Below the pieces are notes generated by a model. That model saw only the letters and a list, made by a program, of their open reading frames with translations, was not told the DNA's origin and did not search any database. Positions 32,730 through 43,753 of a stretch of DNA of 64,000 nucleotides are shown piece after piece. Every line of letters begins with the position of its first letter. Positions within the stretch are counted from its first letter, which is position 1. The position numbers and the translations under genes were made by a program. Origin of the DNA: Pythium myriotylum (Eukaryota > Oomycota > Peronosporomycetes > Pythiales > Pythiaceae); contig JALJCQ010000033.1 of NCBI GenBank assembly GCA_023091665.1, forward strand, positions 1,054,001-1,118,000. Reading direction: 5' to 3'.

Positions 32730-33361
32730 AGGGTGCATATCCAGACGCGCTTTTGCCCGGTCTACGCGAGCTACCCGACTACACTTACGCCACACTATGT
32801 TGTCTCCAACCGCCGGCTTGGTTGAACGATACAGTTATCTTTGCGTTCTGCGAGCGGTTGTCAAGCGTCCAAAGTCACGTGTACCGCGGTGATCTGGTGC
32901 ACTACGGCAAGGTCAGGTTAGATGGCCGATTGCAGACGCGCTTCGAACCGTCCGCCTCGAGATTGATCTCCAGGCTTCCCCTTGATGACTGTAAAACTCT
33001 GATTCTCGTTCCCGTCAATTTTCGCAACTTTCATTGGACGTGTATATACATCGACAAGGAAAACAAGCAGGTTTTTTACTATGACTCACTCAACATACGC
33101 AGTATCAACACGCAACTTCGTGAGTTTGCCATCGACCTAATTGAGGACGAGAGTTCGCCTTTTTCCTACTACACAACTGTCGACGCCAGAGTCCCGATTC
33201 AACAAGATGGACATAGCTGTGGCCTGTTTGTCTGTCTGAAGTTTTGGCACAAGGCGGATCCGAATGTGTCGACAGACGTTTCTGCAGCCGGACAACTTAC
33301 TCCCCGTCTTGAGCTTCTTTACTTTCTCCTGCGTGGGTTCAAGATAAACAGCGGGATTTAG
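32711..33361 (+). pseudogene. Ulp1/C48-type cysteine protease domain of the MULE
   Basis: About 210 codons with the catalytic signature in order: NFRNFHWTCIYID (His), QVFYYDSLN (Asp), PIQQDGHSCGLFVCLKFW (Gln and Cys). An upstream LNDTVIFAFCERL matches the substrate-binding start of Ulp1-like domains. All catalytic residues are present. Ulp1 enzymes process SUMO-like proteins in eukaryotes; the role in MULEs is unknown. The domain is joined to the transposase through a homopolymer frameshift, so it probably was a C-terminal domain of one protein. It could alternatively be a separate small gene starting at an internal codon. Confidence 0.8.
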
Positions 33362-34297
33362 TGATTTGCTCTTCATATCTAACCATTGAATACTGATGTA
33401 TTATTCAAAAATTTGAGTTCCCAGATCTCTTGAGCTGCTGCTCCCGTGCGGTGTCGGCTCTGAGAAAAGGTATAGCGCGCTGACGTGTTAGACTCCACAC
33501 GCACCACTCAACACGGAGACTTACTTCGTATCGCTCCCAGCAAATCGATGTCTTGTCCTACGACTGACAACAATCTGGCGGGGCGCTCCCCAATTGCGAA
33601 CGCAGTCCCGTCATCTTGTTCGTCCAGGCGCCGCCACAGTGTTGTCGACCGTGGAGTTCTTCTTTGCAAAATAATAAACTCAAATGAATTGATAAAATGA
33701 ATTGATCGAGTAGAAGTTGAATTGATAGAGTTGAACTTGAGTCGACATGTAGACTCGCATGTGGGCCACACGATCTTTTGGACTAGAGAAAGCTTTCACC
33801 CTCGTCCTCTCGAGATCATGAATTCCATTTTCACATTTTTGGAAAAACGATGATTCTTTCAATTAATTTCGGTGAGTGAACGAAACTTGGACGAAACTTG
33901 CTTCTGACTTGGACTCAACGTGTTTTTGTGATCCTGGGCAGGAATACTGTCCTTACATCTTTCCAGTATCCCTGACGCTGTTGTGAAGTGTAATTTTCGA
34001 TCCTTTTCAAGTTAATTCCCGCAACTGCGGAGTGGTTCTCGATGAGAATGGACCAGTCGGTGCGATCAACTTGATACGCTTCGGCAACATACCGCAACAT
34101 ACGGAAAGATGAGGCAGACAAACAACCGAGATAGACGATCATTTTTGAAGGGTGCCTCATTTTTCCACTGCCGACAGTGCATTTCCATTGGGCGATCATT
34201 TCCAAAACCAGGTAGTTACCGCCTGGTCTCAAACTCCTCATATCCATTCAATGCCCACTCCCTCCGGATGCCTCTCGCTTCCATCAGTTCATTTTCG
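33362..34297. other. No recognisable gene
   Basis: AT-rich with degenerate repeats of GAATTGAT/GTTGAA (33680-33745). From about 34100 it is the leader of the pogo-type gene that follows; a short word GGAAARATGAGGCA near 34103 recurs inverted near 35825, a weak candidate for terminal repeats. Confidence 0.4.
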
Positions 34298-35544
34298 ATG
34301 CCAAAACTGCGGGTCCCTCTCGACTTCACCAACGAGCGAAAGCTCGCGGTCGTTGATGATTATCTCGACCTGGTCGAGGTCGATCTAAATGCCAACAGAA
34401 GTGCCTACGCCCGTTCGATCGGAATCTGCAGGCAGACGCTGCTGTCTTGGGAAGGGAGGCGTGACCGCCTCGTGCTCACGTGCGAGGCGGGACGGAGCAA
34501 AGCACCGACTGTTGGTGGGAGTGGGCGGGTGTCTCAATCAATTTCGATTGAGCAAGAGCTCCTCTTTTGGATCAAAGAGGAGCGACGAGACGAGCGCCCA
34601 GTCTCACCTGAGACAATCGTCCAGAAGGCACTGCAGCTCCTCCCCAGCCATCTCGCTGACAAGTCGATCGACGCGCGCTATGCGTGGTGCGACAGGTTCA
34701 TGGCACGCCATGGGTTGACGATACGCATCATTAGCCACTCAGGGCGGAAGACCAAGGAACAGCTCAGTGTACTGAAAGAGGAGTTTGCGCTTAAAGTAAG
34801 TACCATTTTGATTAAGCACTTGCTTGACAGTTCATCGTTTGTACCTACGATTTATATAACATGGACCAAACGGCCGTGTACTGTAATCTGGGGGCCAGGA
34901 CAACGGTTGAATTTGTTGGTGCTAAACGGGTGCCGTGTACTTTGGCAGGAAAGGGCGGCTACCGTTGCACGGTGGCACTCACTGTGTGCGTGGATGGTTG
35001 CATTCTGGCACCTCACTTTGTGTTTAAAGGGCAGCCAGATTGCGATGTGCACAGTGAGGTGAGGGGCCTTGCTGAGGGGACCACAGCAGCGGTCTCTGTT
35101 CAGACCAATGCCTGGTTCTCTGAGGCCGTCATGTTGGAGTGGATTCATAACGTCTGGCGTTATGAAGTCACTGGCCCCTCCGTTCTTATCCTAGATAGCC
35201 TCAAGATCCATCAGCTAGACTCCGTCCAGAATGCGCTAGCGGATCTTGGAACGTTCCAGGTGTACGTTCCCGGTGGTGCCACTAGCGTTGCCCAGCCTCT
35301 GGACGTCGGCGTCATGGGGCCGTTCAAACGCCGTCTCCGTGAACTGTTCGTCAGTCGATACACGTTCTCTCCCGCGCCGTCAACTGCGTCTGAGCGCCGC
35401 AAGGACATGTTCGAGCGTACTCGGATCGCGCTGAGTCAGATCTCAGCTGAAACTGTCAAGAACGTCTTCTTCAAGGCAGGTCCGTATCATCCATTTGGAC
35501 CGGTCAATATTGACATCGCGATGGTTGAAGGTGTTCAAGTGTAA
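34298..35544 (+). CDS. Pogo/CENP-B-type transposase (copy 3), apparently intact
   Basis: Model: 34298-34795 joined to 34831-35544, 403 codons. The 35-nt intron (GTAAGT...ACAG) restores a single frame. The N-terminal third has a helix-turn-helix type DNA-binding region and a CENP-B-like segment (ARYAWCDRFMARHGLTIR). The DDE core shows YNMDQTAVY (first Asp), VLILDSLKIHQ (second Asp) and QPLDVGVMGPFKRRLR (third), followed by ISAETVKNVFFKAG, the pogo C-terminal signature. No stop or shift was found. The ATG at 34298 was chosen because upstream codons look non-coding. It could be an active or domesticated transposase; clear inverted repeats were not found. Confidence 0.7.
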
Positions 35545-35789
35545 CGGCGACGTCGGGACCCAGTTCACGCGAAAGACAGTGAATAAATTTCCATATTCAG
35601 ATGTGCAAAGTCGAAAATTTCATCATGTGTGTTGCAAGGGAGAGAGAGGAAGATATCCGCCGAAATCTTTCGATGAAGTACCGTGAATTCCAGGGAGAGC
35701 ATTTCAGGTTTGGATAGCCTCTATAAATACATACATTTGCATAACTAAATTTTCAAAACACGGTAGGAAGTGTTGCAGCAGTCATCTGA

Positions 35790-36530
35790 TTGGTCGATCG
35801 AACCCGAATAGTGAACAGTCAGTGTGCCTCATTTTTCCATGTGCTTCATCTTTCGGGATTCTGCGGTAATCCCAAAACGCGTCAACGTTAGATTTACCAG
35901 AATCGAGTTCTTCTCGACTCCGAGCGTTCCCAAGTAGTTGTTTCGTTAGTCTTAGCGTTACGTTTAGGCGCAGTAGAGAGCTTACCAATCCCCGATAAAT
36001 CCTCTGCGAAGTCGTCTGAGAAAAGAATATTCAAGAGGCGGAACACACAGATACTCGTCCTCATAGGCTTGGTGGCGGACTTGTTGCCCCTGGAAGATCT
36101 CAACCCATCATCTGTAGGTCCTGCGTGCGGACCGAGACGCAAGTTGAGTCGACCTTGCTCGGCACTATCATTCACCGCCAGACCTGCTTGAAGCGGTGCT
36201 GCGAGTCTTCCAGTTGCCGAAGCTACCGTCCCTGCTCACGTTGCTGTTGGTCGAGGTCCGACCGTCGCTGTTGGTGGGGCTTGTACGGTCACTGTCGGTT
36301 GGACTCGTACGTTTGCTGTTGGTGGGATGCTATCCGAGTTGGCGCTGCCGTTCTTCCAGTCGGTGATACTTCGCGCTTGCTCGTGGCGCTGTTGGTGTAG
36401 CTTTCCCGTCGCTGTTGACCGGGCTTCTACTTGAGGTGGCGCCGCGGTGAGACGCTACCGTTGCTGTTGATGGGGTTGCTGCTGTTGCTGTAGTCGTCGA
36501 CGCAACTGTCACTGTCAAGTGTCAATAGAA
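35790..36530 (-). pseudogene. Second copy of the oomycete multigene family, broken
   Basis: Minus strand: a Thr/Ala/Val-rich start (36518-36330, TVASTTTATAATPSTATV), then after frame changes VFRLLNILFSDDFAEDLSGIG (about 36050) and REELDSGKSNVDAFWDYRRI (about 35880). The LLFS-then-FWD order is the same as in the copy at 360-1010. Frameshifts separate the blocks. The N-terminal low-complexity part corresponds to a degenerate GCTGTTGGT repeat in the DNA. Confidence 0.5.
36230..36490. repeat. Degenerate GCTGTTGGT tandem repeat
   Basis: About ten imperfect units with the core GCTGTTG, encoding the Thr/Ala/Val-rich start of the minus-strand pseudogene. Confidence 0.6.
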
Positions 36531-36598
36531 ACAAAAAATGAAAGCCGTGTATATTGTTTTGAACTATCTTGAGCGGTCGTGTGTATAACTGGAGGTCC

Positions 36599-37165
36599 TT
36601 TTATAGTCGTGCTAGTGTTGCTCCTGTCGCGGTTTCAATTTCTATTTCGATTTGAGCGATGAGTTTGCCAAGATCACTATGCAAAGTGATCGCAGCAATT
36701 TGCTCATAGTTCCCATGACGCGACTTTGCATCTCGAAGTTTGCGCTTCAAAAAGCAATATTTTTCGACAATGTTGACCATTCGCTCCGGGGCTTCGGCCT
36801 CGTCTGGAGCAGTTCAAGGGACTTGCTGACTCCTAGGCTTCCTCAGTAGAGGGACTGCGTGTTGGCACTCAAATCCTCTGTGGCGATGCTGAAGATGGAG
36901 TCGGCCTTCGCGTCGATATGCGTGATTGCGTTGTCGTTTTGGCACATTTCCTCGACGAAGAAAGCGTTACGTCTCCTCCAGTAGAACGCCTCTTTCCAGG
37001 AGTCACCATCTCTCTGGGCTGATCAGACTCACGTTACACATCAATCTCATACTTCACAGCGGACGCCTTTCACAATACAACGTGACGCAGATCCATGCCA
37101 ATGACCCAATCGTGGCCTGCGTGGCTGTCGGTCACAACCACGAGTTTAGACAGTGGTACGTCGGG
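36599..37165 (-). pseudogene. Decayed coding remnant, unassigned
   Basis: One minus-strand frame reads ERMVNIVEKYCFLKRKLRDA and GKLIAQIEIEIETATGATLA, a plausible coiled-coil end stopping near 36599. Upstream, MVTPGKRRSTGGDVTLSSSR appears in a frame with several stops. It lies downstream of the reverse MULE and may be a tail of it or of a neighbour. No function assigned. Confidence 0.35.
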
Positions 37166-37169
37166 CTTC

Positions 37170-40100
37170 GGTGGCGGCATTGAAGATAATCCGATTGTCT
37201 CTTTCGGCGGTGGCTTCTTTTGCACGATTGAGTTTCGGTCTTCCTGTCTTTGTTGCTCGCGGGTTGAAGGCGATCACCGCAGAAGGGTGAGTCCCTGCCG
37301 ATCTCGCGAAGTCCGAATCCAAGCTTTCGTCTACGTCAGCTTGGCCCTGCTGCTACTGTGACGCGACATACAGCTCCTGCTTGGCTGGCGCTAGCGCAGG
37401 CTGCATAATCGCGACATCGCCAATCTCCTCTGAGTAGAGGCTGTGCGGCTGGGATAACTGCGAGAGCCCCACAGACGCTGCACCGGTAGCGTCTTCCTCG
37501 TGCTCCTGCTCCTTTACAGCACGGACACTTGGTTCACATGAAGAGCCGGCACGTAGCTGGATACGCTTTCGCTCCCGAACGTTTCTCCAAGAGTCGAGCA
37601 CTTGTTGAAAGTGCAGGTCAAACTCGTCGTCGTCGGAAATAATAGCCAGCTCGCTGCATACAGCCTCAGTGGCTCGTATTGCTTCCCGGTACTTTTCGCC
37701 AGGTGTTCGCTTGCGCTTGGTTGCCGTCGGCAGGAACGGCGTGAACTTGAGTCGACTCGTTGGAGGAGCCCCGCCACGGGGAACAGCACCCAGCCACCTA
37801 CACAAAGAGAAAACGGGCTCGTGACGGACGCGTTACGGGCACGAAATGCGCACTGGGGCGACATACCTTTCGTGGACTGCAGCCATCGGGATAGAGAACT
37901 CCTTCTGCATCTTTTTCCGATAAGCAATGGCATGCTGACAGGGGAGCTTAATGTTCAACGAGAAAGAGCACGAACACTTCCAGGTTCGTGGGTCGAGGTC
38001 GAGGATCTTCGTGTGGCCTCGTACAGCCACAAGGCCGGTCTCGTCCTCTTCAAACTTGAACACATCACACTTGGATACCGCCAGCTTGTACTCGCCTTCT
38101 ACTTGGCTGGCAACAACAAGATTCGTGAAGCGCAAAATTTGGTTCATGTCGTCATCATAATTTTGATTGTAGAACTGCCCGATTTTAGTCTTCCGGTGGG
38201 CATACTCTCGAGCCCGCGCACGGTCGTCCTTGATCAACACGCCCACCGTTTCGTTCATACCCATTGTCGGCTTCACCGTCTTCTTCAAGTGGCCGAAGAA
38301 GCTTTCCAAGTGATTGTCCGTATGAACGGGAAGGTGAGGCAGCCGCAGACGAGGGTACATCACCCACATGTCCTGGCATGAGTGCCAGTTGTACGCAAGA
38401 AAAGCCTCGAAGTTGAGAGCAGCACAGATCTCGCGCAACAGCGCACGGTTCTCGTCGTAGGTCTCCTTCGTGTCCGCGCACACCACGTTGTAAATCACGA
38501 CGTCGATTGTATCGTGGTCGTCGCTTGAGATTGTGCCGAATTCCGGCTTGCGCGACACGAGCTTCAAATACTTGAGGACATGGAATAGACAGATCAGCAC
38601 ACGCACCCGCGGGAAGTAGGACTTGAGAACCTTGATTTCGTTTAGGTCCTTGTCGACCATCAGCACCTCCACCCGCTCCGCCACGCCTGGGTTCGCGCGG
38701 TTGAAGTGATCGAGGGCACGCGACATGTGCCAGTCCGCGTTCCTTTCCAAAAGGGAATGCTGGACAATCTGACCTTGGCCGTAATCGTCGATCGCCATGA
38801 TCGTAAGAACCTGGTAGTTGTAGCTGTTGATTGAACACTCATGTTAGGACAGCCACGCTATGGGGAGGATAAGGGCAGGATGTAGACGTACCGTTTAGTC
38901 TTGTGGCTACAGTCTACGAGCAAGATCTCGCTGAATCGCTCAACGCACTCGTTCATGAACTCAGAAGTGAGACTAATCGTGCCGGTCTCTAGCGCAGCTG
39001 TCTCGTCGATCGAAACACAGTTGGAGTCACTCGATGCCGAAAACTCCGACAGCTTCCCTAAACAGGCCACATCATCATCCTCTCGCTTAACATCCATCTG
39101 GTACCTAGAGATCATGTTGTCAACGTCCTTCATGATGACGTTTTCCCCCATGTCAATAAGCATGTTGTAGATGTCCTTGCGCTCTCGCTTGTTTTCAATC
39201 ATGTTCTCCGCCCTCTTCTGCGTGTCGGCGTCGGTGACTCCACGATTCTCAGCCAAGGTTTTGAATGCTTCTGGCGAAACAGCGTGGTTGTGGTAAAGAT
39301 ACTCTTTGTGGACGACAAGCCGCCACACATCCTCCTCCGGGAAGTACCTGACAGCAACCGAGAACTTGAACCGACAATCAACACTGCCTAAGTACTGCTG
39401 TGGGCGTTTACCCGTCCCTCTGCTGCGCTTCTTCCAGCCATGGGTACAGATGAAGTGGCGGCGGTAGTTACCCCAACTCTTCGGGACGTACATGACGAAC
39501 AAACCCTCGCGCGCAGCCACTGTCGCGCCGATGTCATTCTTGCGCGCCTCTACTGTGAGCTTTCCGGCCTTTCAGATTGCCTGGTGCGTGCGAAGTTGGT
39601 ACTCGTCCAGGTACCTAAAAAAACGCCTCCCAACTGTCGTGGTACTTCTTCAAAGCCGGAACAGGAACAGGTTCTTTGCTTATGGTAGGGATCGCCACCA
39701 CGCCAGTTAAGTTGTCGCTGCAAGAACGAGGCTTTCCACCCGGGGCTACGCATACACATACCACTCGTGAGCGTTCTCGAATACGGGCAGGATATGGGCA
39801 CGTCATGGACGTCTCGAATGCACTTACCTATACTTGCCCATCCGCGGTTGTCGAGGCCAGGCTTACCCATCGAAGTTTTTCTCCTCTTTTGGGGGGAGGG
39901 CGACTTCCTGCTTTTCTTCGGGTTCGGCTTCTTCTTCCCAAATTACGATCTCACGGATGTCCGTAGACCTGCCTGTCTATCCTTCCACTTCCCTCGGCTC
40001 CTGGTCTCTAGGCTTGTGTTGCTACTCGAATCTAGTCACCACACCACAATCCGTCAGTATGGGCGAAATACGGGCACGTTATGGGACTCATAAACGTACC

Positions 40101-40928
40101 ATTTTCACTCATGGCCATGTCTTCGGAGTACGCCTCGTTATCGTCCGAGACCCGCTTTTTCTGCTTACGCTTCTCAGTAACGGTCCATCTGCCGCGCCTG
40201 TTGTCTGAATCCAAACGAACATCACGATACGGTCTCAATATGGGAGGAATGTGGACACGAACATAACGCGCGCGCACCTTCGACGTCATCGTCAGATTCC
40301 AGCTTCATTGTCTTCCCGGCGCGATCGCTCACCCTCACTTTCGCTAATGTGGAGTGAACCGGGAGTTGCGGTTCTTCACCACTCGATCTGCTCGAGTCGG
40401 ACTCCTCACCAGAACCTTGGTAGAAATCGCGGTTCTGAGACATCATTATATACGCCAAAAAATCACACTGTACGTACGAAAGAGCAGCCTGTCCAGCTCC
40501 TTTCGGCGGCTCTTCTGTGGCTTGGGCGCCTCCGTCTCGAAGTCGCTGTCCGAGCCAGACTGCTTGCCGGCGGTATCCACTGTCTCGTGGGGAGAATTGG
40601 AGGAGGGGGCACGCTCAGAACGCGAACGCGACCACGATGGGTTGGGAGAATCCGGAGGCGGACGTGAATGCTGATGTGTCGGCGCCGCAGCCTCGAACTC
40701 CGATCCGATCCTTCCACGTCGCCGCACCTGGGGCGTCGTGTCCGCATCCAACCACTGCCGCATCAGAATCTTGGGATTCACGGTACGAGCGGCTATTCGA
40801 GGGCTCCGACGGACGTCGGGGTCTTGTCCGCTCGGTGTATGTTTCGTTTTAGTCGGATGTTCGCCCGCGCCAACGTCAGCAGACCGAGAAACTATCTCAA
40901 GGGCACCGGCTTCTAGAAATTCGTCCAT
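37170..40928 (-). pseudogene. Second MULE transposase (related to the Ulp1 MULE), multi-intron
   Basis: ATG at 40928. The first exon (to 40478) encodes a Ser/Pro/Arg-rich region; further short exons with GT-AG borders encode acidic segments. The core exons are 39520-38892 (LLVDCSHKTKR), 38823-37867 (VLMVDKDLNEIKVL, LICLFHVLKYL, DNHLESFFGHLKK, SWIM finger CSCSFSLNIKLPCQHAI) and 37797-37353. The last ends at a TAG, but the same frame continues with a GRPKLNR segment matching the linker of the other MULE. Damage lies mainly in the N-terminal third: a T-tract shift near 39620 and a TGA near 39579. No Ulp1 domain follows. Confidence 0.7.
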
Positions 40929-40934
40929 CTGCAA

Positions 40935-42100
40935 TGCTAACAGCTTGTAAGCCTCTATTTACTCCGCACACATAGACGCTACCGCACGCACTGCTCTCCT
41001 GTGCGTGGACGGCCGTATACGCCACCCGCGCGCGGCGTTCTGCGGTGCTTGTTCGATCAGAATGCAGCAGATTTGCGTTTTCTAATCCGTGGCTGGAAGG
41101 CATCCTGAGAAGTTCGCGCCGTTTGATTGACCATTTCATTGTAACGTTACATTGACGTTTGTTTGGAATCCTTGCGTCGTGCTTTTGATTACTTACGGAT
41201 GGGCAGAACACGGTCCTGTGAGCGGGTTGGGTACGGACTGGTTGTATGGACAGCAGTACTGGCGTTTATTTTATCGAGTCACGCCAAAACTGCATGTGTG
41301 CTAAGTTGTTAGGGTTGTGAAACCGCGATTGGACTAAGGGAAAATCTCATTGGATACTACTACGTCCAATCCTGTGCACAGCGCCCTGAACGGGCGGCGA
41401 CAGCAAGTCTGAAAAAAACGTTTTGTCATTGATCTAAAATGTACTCATAAGCGTCCAGTTCTGGAACACAGTCTGTTTGGATGCGCGTGGTTGCTTCACT
41501 CGAATTACCTCGATTTTCTGCTTTTTGAACTAAAATATGACGTTTCTTCTCTCTTGCTGAGAGCGACGTCACCGCCAGCAGGAACGAGGCGCGAAGACGC
41601 GTAGGCGCGTAGATGGCCAAACAAGAGGATCACGGGAACATAAGCTTTAGTACAGTTCACTCTCACTGATTTTCAAATGCACCTAATGTTGACTTGGCCA
41701 TATGCTTCACCCGTGCTGGTTACGCTGAAGAGGCTACTAGCAATGCGCGGGTTACTTGGCCACGCCATGATGGCTACAGCCAGTTAGGGGCATGCCGAAA
41801 AGGCTACAGCTCAATCGCTCAAGACCACCCAGTACGCCGAGAAGGCTACGTTGGTGCGTTGATCTGGTCAACAAAACGAAATGCGATGGCGTTGAAAATG
41901 GAGTTTATTGTACAATGTGCGTGTAAACGTATAATCTACTATGTGGAAAAGAATTAATACACGTTCGGTTAGTATCATCGATAATCGTAAAGGTTGCATA
42001 ATGGGTGGTGGCAGCGCGGGCGGTGGGCGTCGTGGGCGGTGGCGAGCTTTTTGAAGACTGGGGGCTCCACCCTGCCCACCCGCTTGACCTCTCTGCCGGG
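40935..42100. other. No recognisable gene
   Basis: Open frames of 64-104 codons only. Around 41720-41860 the word GARAAGGCTAC or close variants recurs four times at roughly 35-40 bp spacing. Not assigned. Confidence 0.4.
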
Positions 42101-42169
42101 TATCTTGCATCAAAATGTACGCTCAAGAGGGCCACCAGTGGGTCTCCTAACCCTTCCGTAGAAGGATGG

Positions 42170-42542
42170 TCTTCCTGGGTTCAACCTGGACGAATCTCAA
42201 ATCCGAAACCAGCTGCGCTACGTCCTGGGGGCAATCGACGAATTGGACAAAGAAGCCAGCTTCGAGTCACACAGACAGATCTACCTGGACTCGCATATCG
42301 TTAGCAAGCATTGCCGTGCATTTCCAGAAGAACCAAGCGGCACGAGCGGCGTCAGCGGCGACGAGAACAAGGACGAGAACGAGAGCAACGACGGCGACAA
42401 CGATGAGAGCAACGACGACGACGAGAGCAGCGACGGCGACGACGAGAGCAGAGACGGCGACGACGAGAGCAGAGACGGCGACGACGAGAGTAAAGACGGC
42501 GACGAGGACAAGGAAGGAGAGCCGGGGGAGATCAACAAGTAA
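42170..42542 (+). pseudogene. Acidic repeat-containing fragment, unassigned
   Basis: A frame without an ATG gives a helical segment (LRYVLGAIDELDKEASFESH), then a strongly acidic tail built from DGDDESR-type units encoded by a GACGGCGACGACGAGAGC repeat (42390-42510), ending at a TAA at 42540. It borders the virus-like cluster, but no link is shown. Confidence 0.35.
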
Positions 42543-42609
42543 GCGGTAGGGTGAGCGCACAGGAGCTGGAACATGCGTGATGGCATTTAACAGAAAATAC
42601 ATGTGATTC

Positions 42610-43504
42610 GTCTATGGCAATATCGATCTAGTTCTACGTCTGAAAATGGCCTCAAAAACAGCCTCTACCTCGTCAATAGTTTCATAGAAGGCGTTGGCGA
42701 CCTGCTCAGAAGCTCGCGCGAACACAGGTCGTGGATCCGCGGTCGCTTGCAGCTGGTAGTAGCGCTCCGCAGCATCGAGGATGAGTCGCTCAAACTCTTC
42801 TCTTGTGAGCCACGGCCCCTCATGCCATTCTGCTGAGAAGTAGCGGAAACGCGGGACGCCGGCTCGACCCTATCAGCCTGTTTTAGTTAGCGGAGCCGAG
42901 AAGCAAATGGAGGCACTACTTACCACGCGCTGCATGTAAGGCTCGAGCATCTGGTTCAATTACGGCTGAACCGTTTGCCGAATGAAGTACCGCATAGAGA
43001 CGCCGTTTCCTTGATCAGCAAGCTCACGAACAGAAACACGCCGGCTGTTATACATGCGCTCGACTTGGGCGATGTAGTGGCTCGACCCGGTGTGAAGCTG
43101 GTACTTCACACGCGCTCCCTCATCTGTCGTCGCGAGGAGCACCTTGTGGCTGACCACTGGCTGTGTTGTTCCGGTCGTCACCTTCAGTTCATGTAGAATA
43201 TCGCGAAACTCGTCCACGTCTCGATTGGACTCCTTCAGCGCGCTGAACAGGCGAGAATCCAGCCGTTCCCAGAGCTGGTTCAGGAGATTATGGGTCGCAC
43301 GCGCCTGGTCGATTGTTTCCTGCCACGCCGCGGCCAATCCTTCTTGCACGCGCGCGAGCTCCGCGGTGACGCCGCGAGCTCAGCGGTGTTGTCGCGCAAC
43401 ACACCTACCAGCTCCGCGGCATGCTGCTCGTCGGCAAGCGTCTTTCACGGTACGCGTCGCGCTCAGCTTCGGCGCGCTGGCATCGGGCAAGTAGTTCCTC
43501 CATG
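42610..43504 (-). pseudogene. Coiled-coil protein remnant, unassigned
   Basis: The minus strand starts with MEELLARCQRAEAERDAYRE (43504). After frame changes come coiled-coil-like repeats (LRDNTAELAA, QEGLAAAWQETIDQARATHN) and a globular stretch (VVSHKVLLATTDEGARVKYQ, MRYFIRQTVQP) to a TAA at about 42960. Beyond a GT-AG-like break (about 42924-42877) another frame continues with FRYFSAEWHEGPWLTREEFE. It shares the strand of the capsid-like gene but has no recognised viral motif. Confidence 0.4.
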
Positions 43505-43753
43505 GCGCCCTTGGTTGCTTGCTATGACAGACGGTCCCTCCAAGGCAAAACGAACTGACCACAATTCGACCGATATATTTGCTGCAATTCAATCCAAAAA
43601 AGAGCGGTCCACATCAACGCTGATTTTGTGTGGTTCACACTAACAGATGCGCAGTGTGACGTGCGCAACTTGAAGTGCCTAGGTGAAGTGCCTAAAGCCC
43701 CTGGGTGTTTGATCCCATGGCGGTATCCACAGTGATCTCTCGTTCATACCAAA

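Larger units (their letters stand above)
29070..33361 (+). mobile_element. MULE carrying a Ulp1-type protease (coding part)
   Basis: One collinear coding unit: MULE transposase, SWIM zinc finger, linker with an AT-hook-like GRPKKNK, and a C48 (Ulp1) cysteine protease. Introns and only a few single-base lesions separate the parts. Plant MULEs with Ulp1 domains (Kaonashi-type) have the same pairing. Termini were not located. Confidence 0.75.

Noticed and set aside
34103..35838. Terminal inverted repeats of the third pogo element
   Set aside because: The matching word is only about 14 bp, one copy also occurs in direct orientation, and no TA duplication was clear.
41694..41957. 87-codon plus-strand frame with repeated GGCTAC words
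   Set aside because: Repeat is weak and the protein shows no recognisable character.
42390..42510. CRISPR-like or satellite array
   Set aside because: It is a short codon-level acidic repeat within one frame, without spacers.
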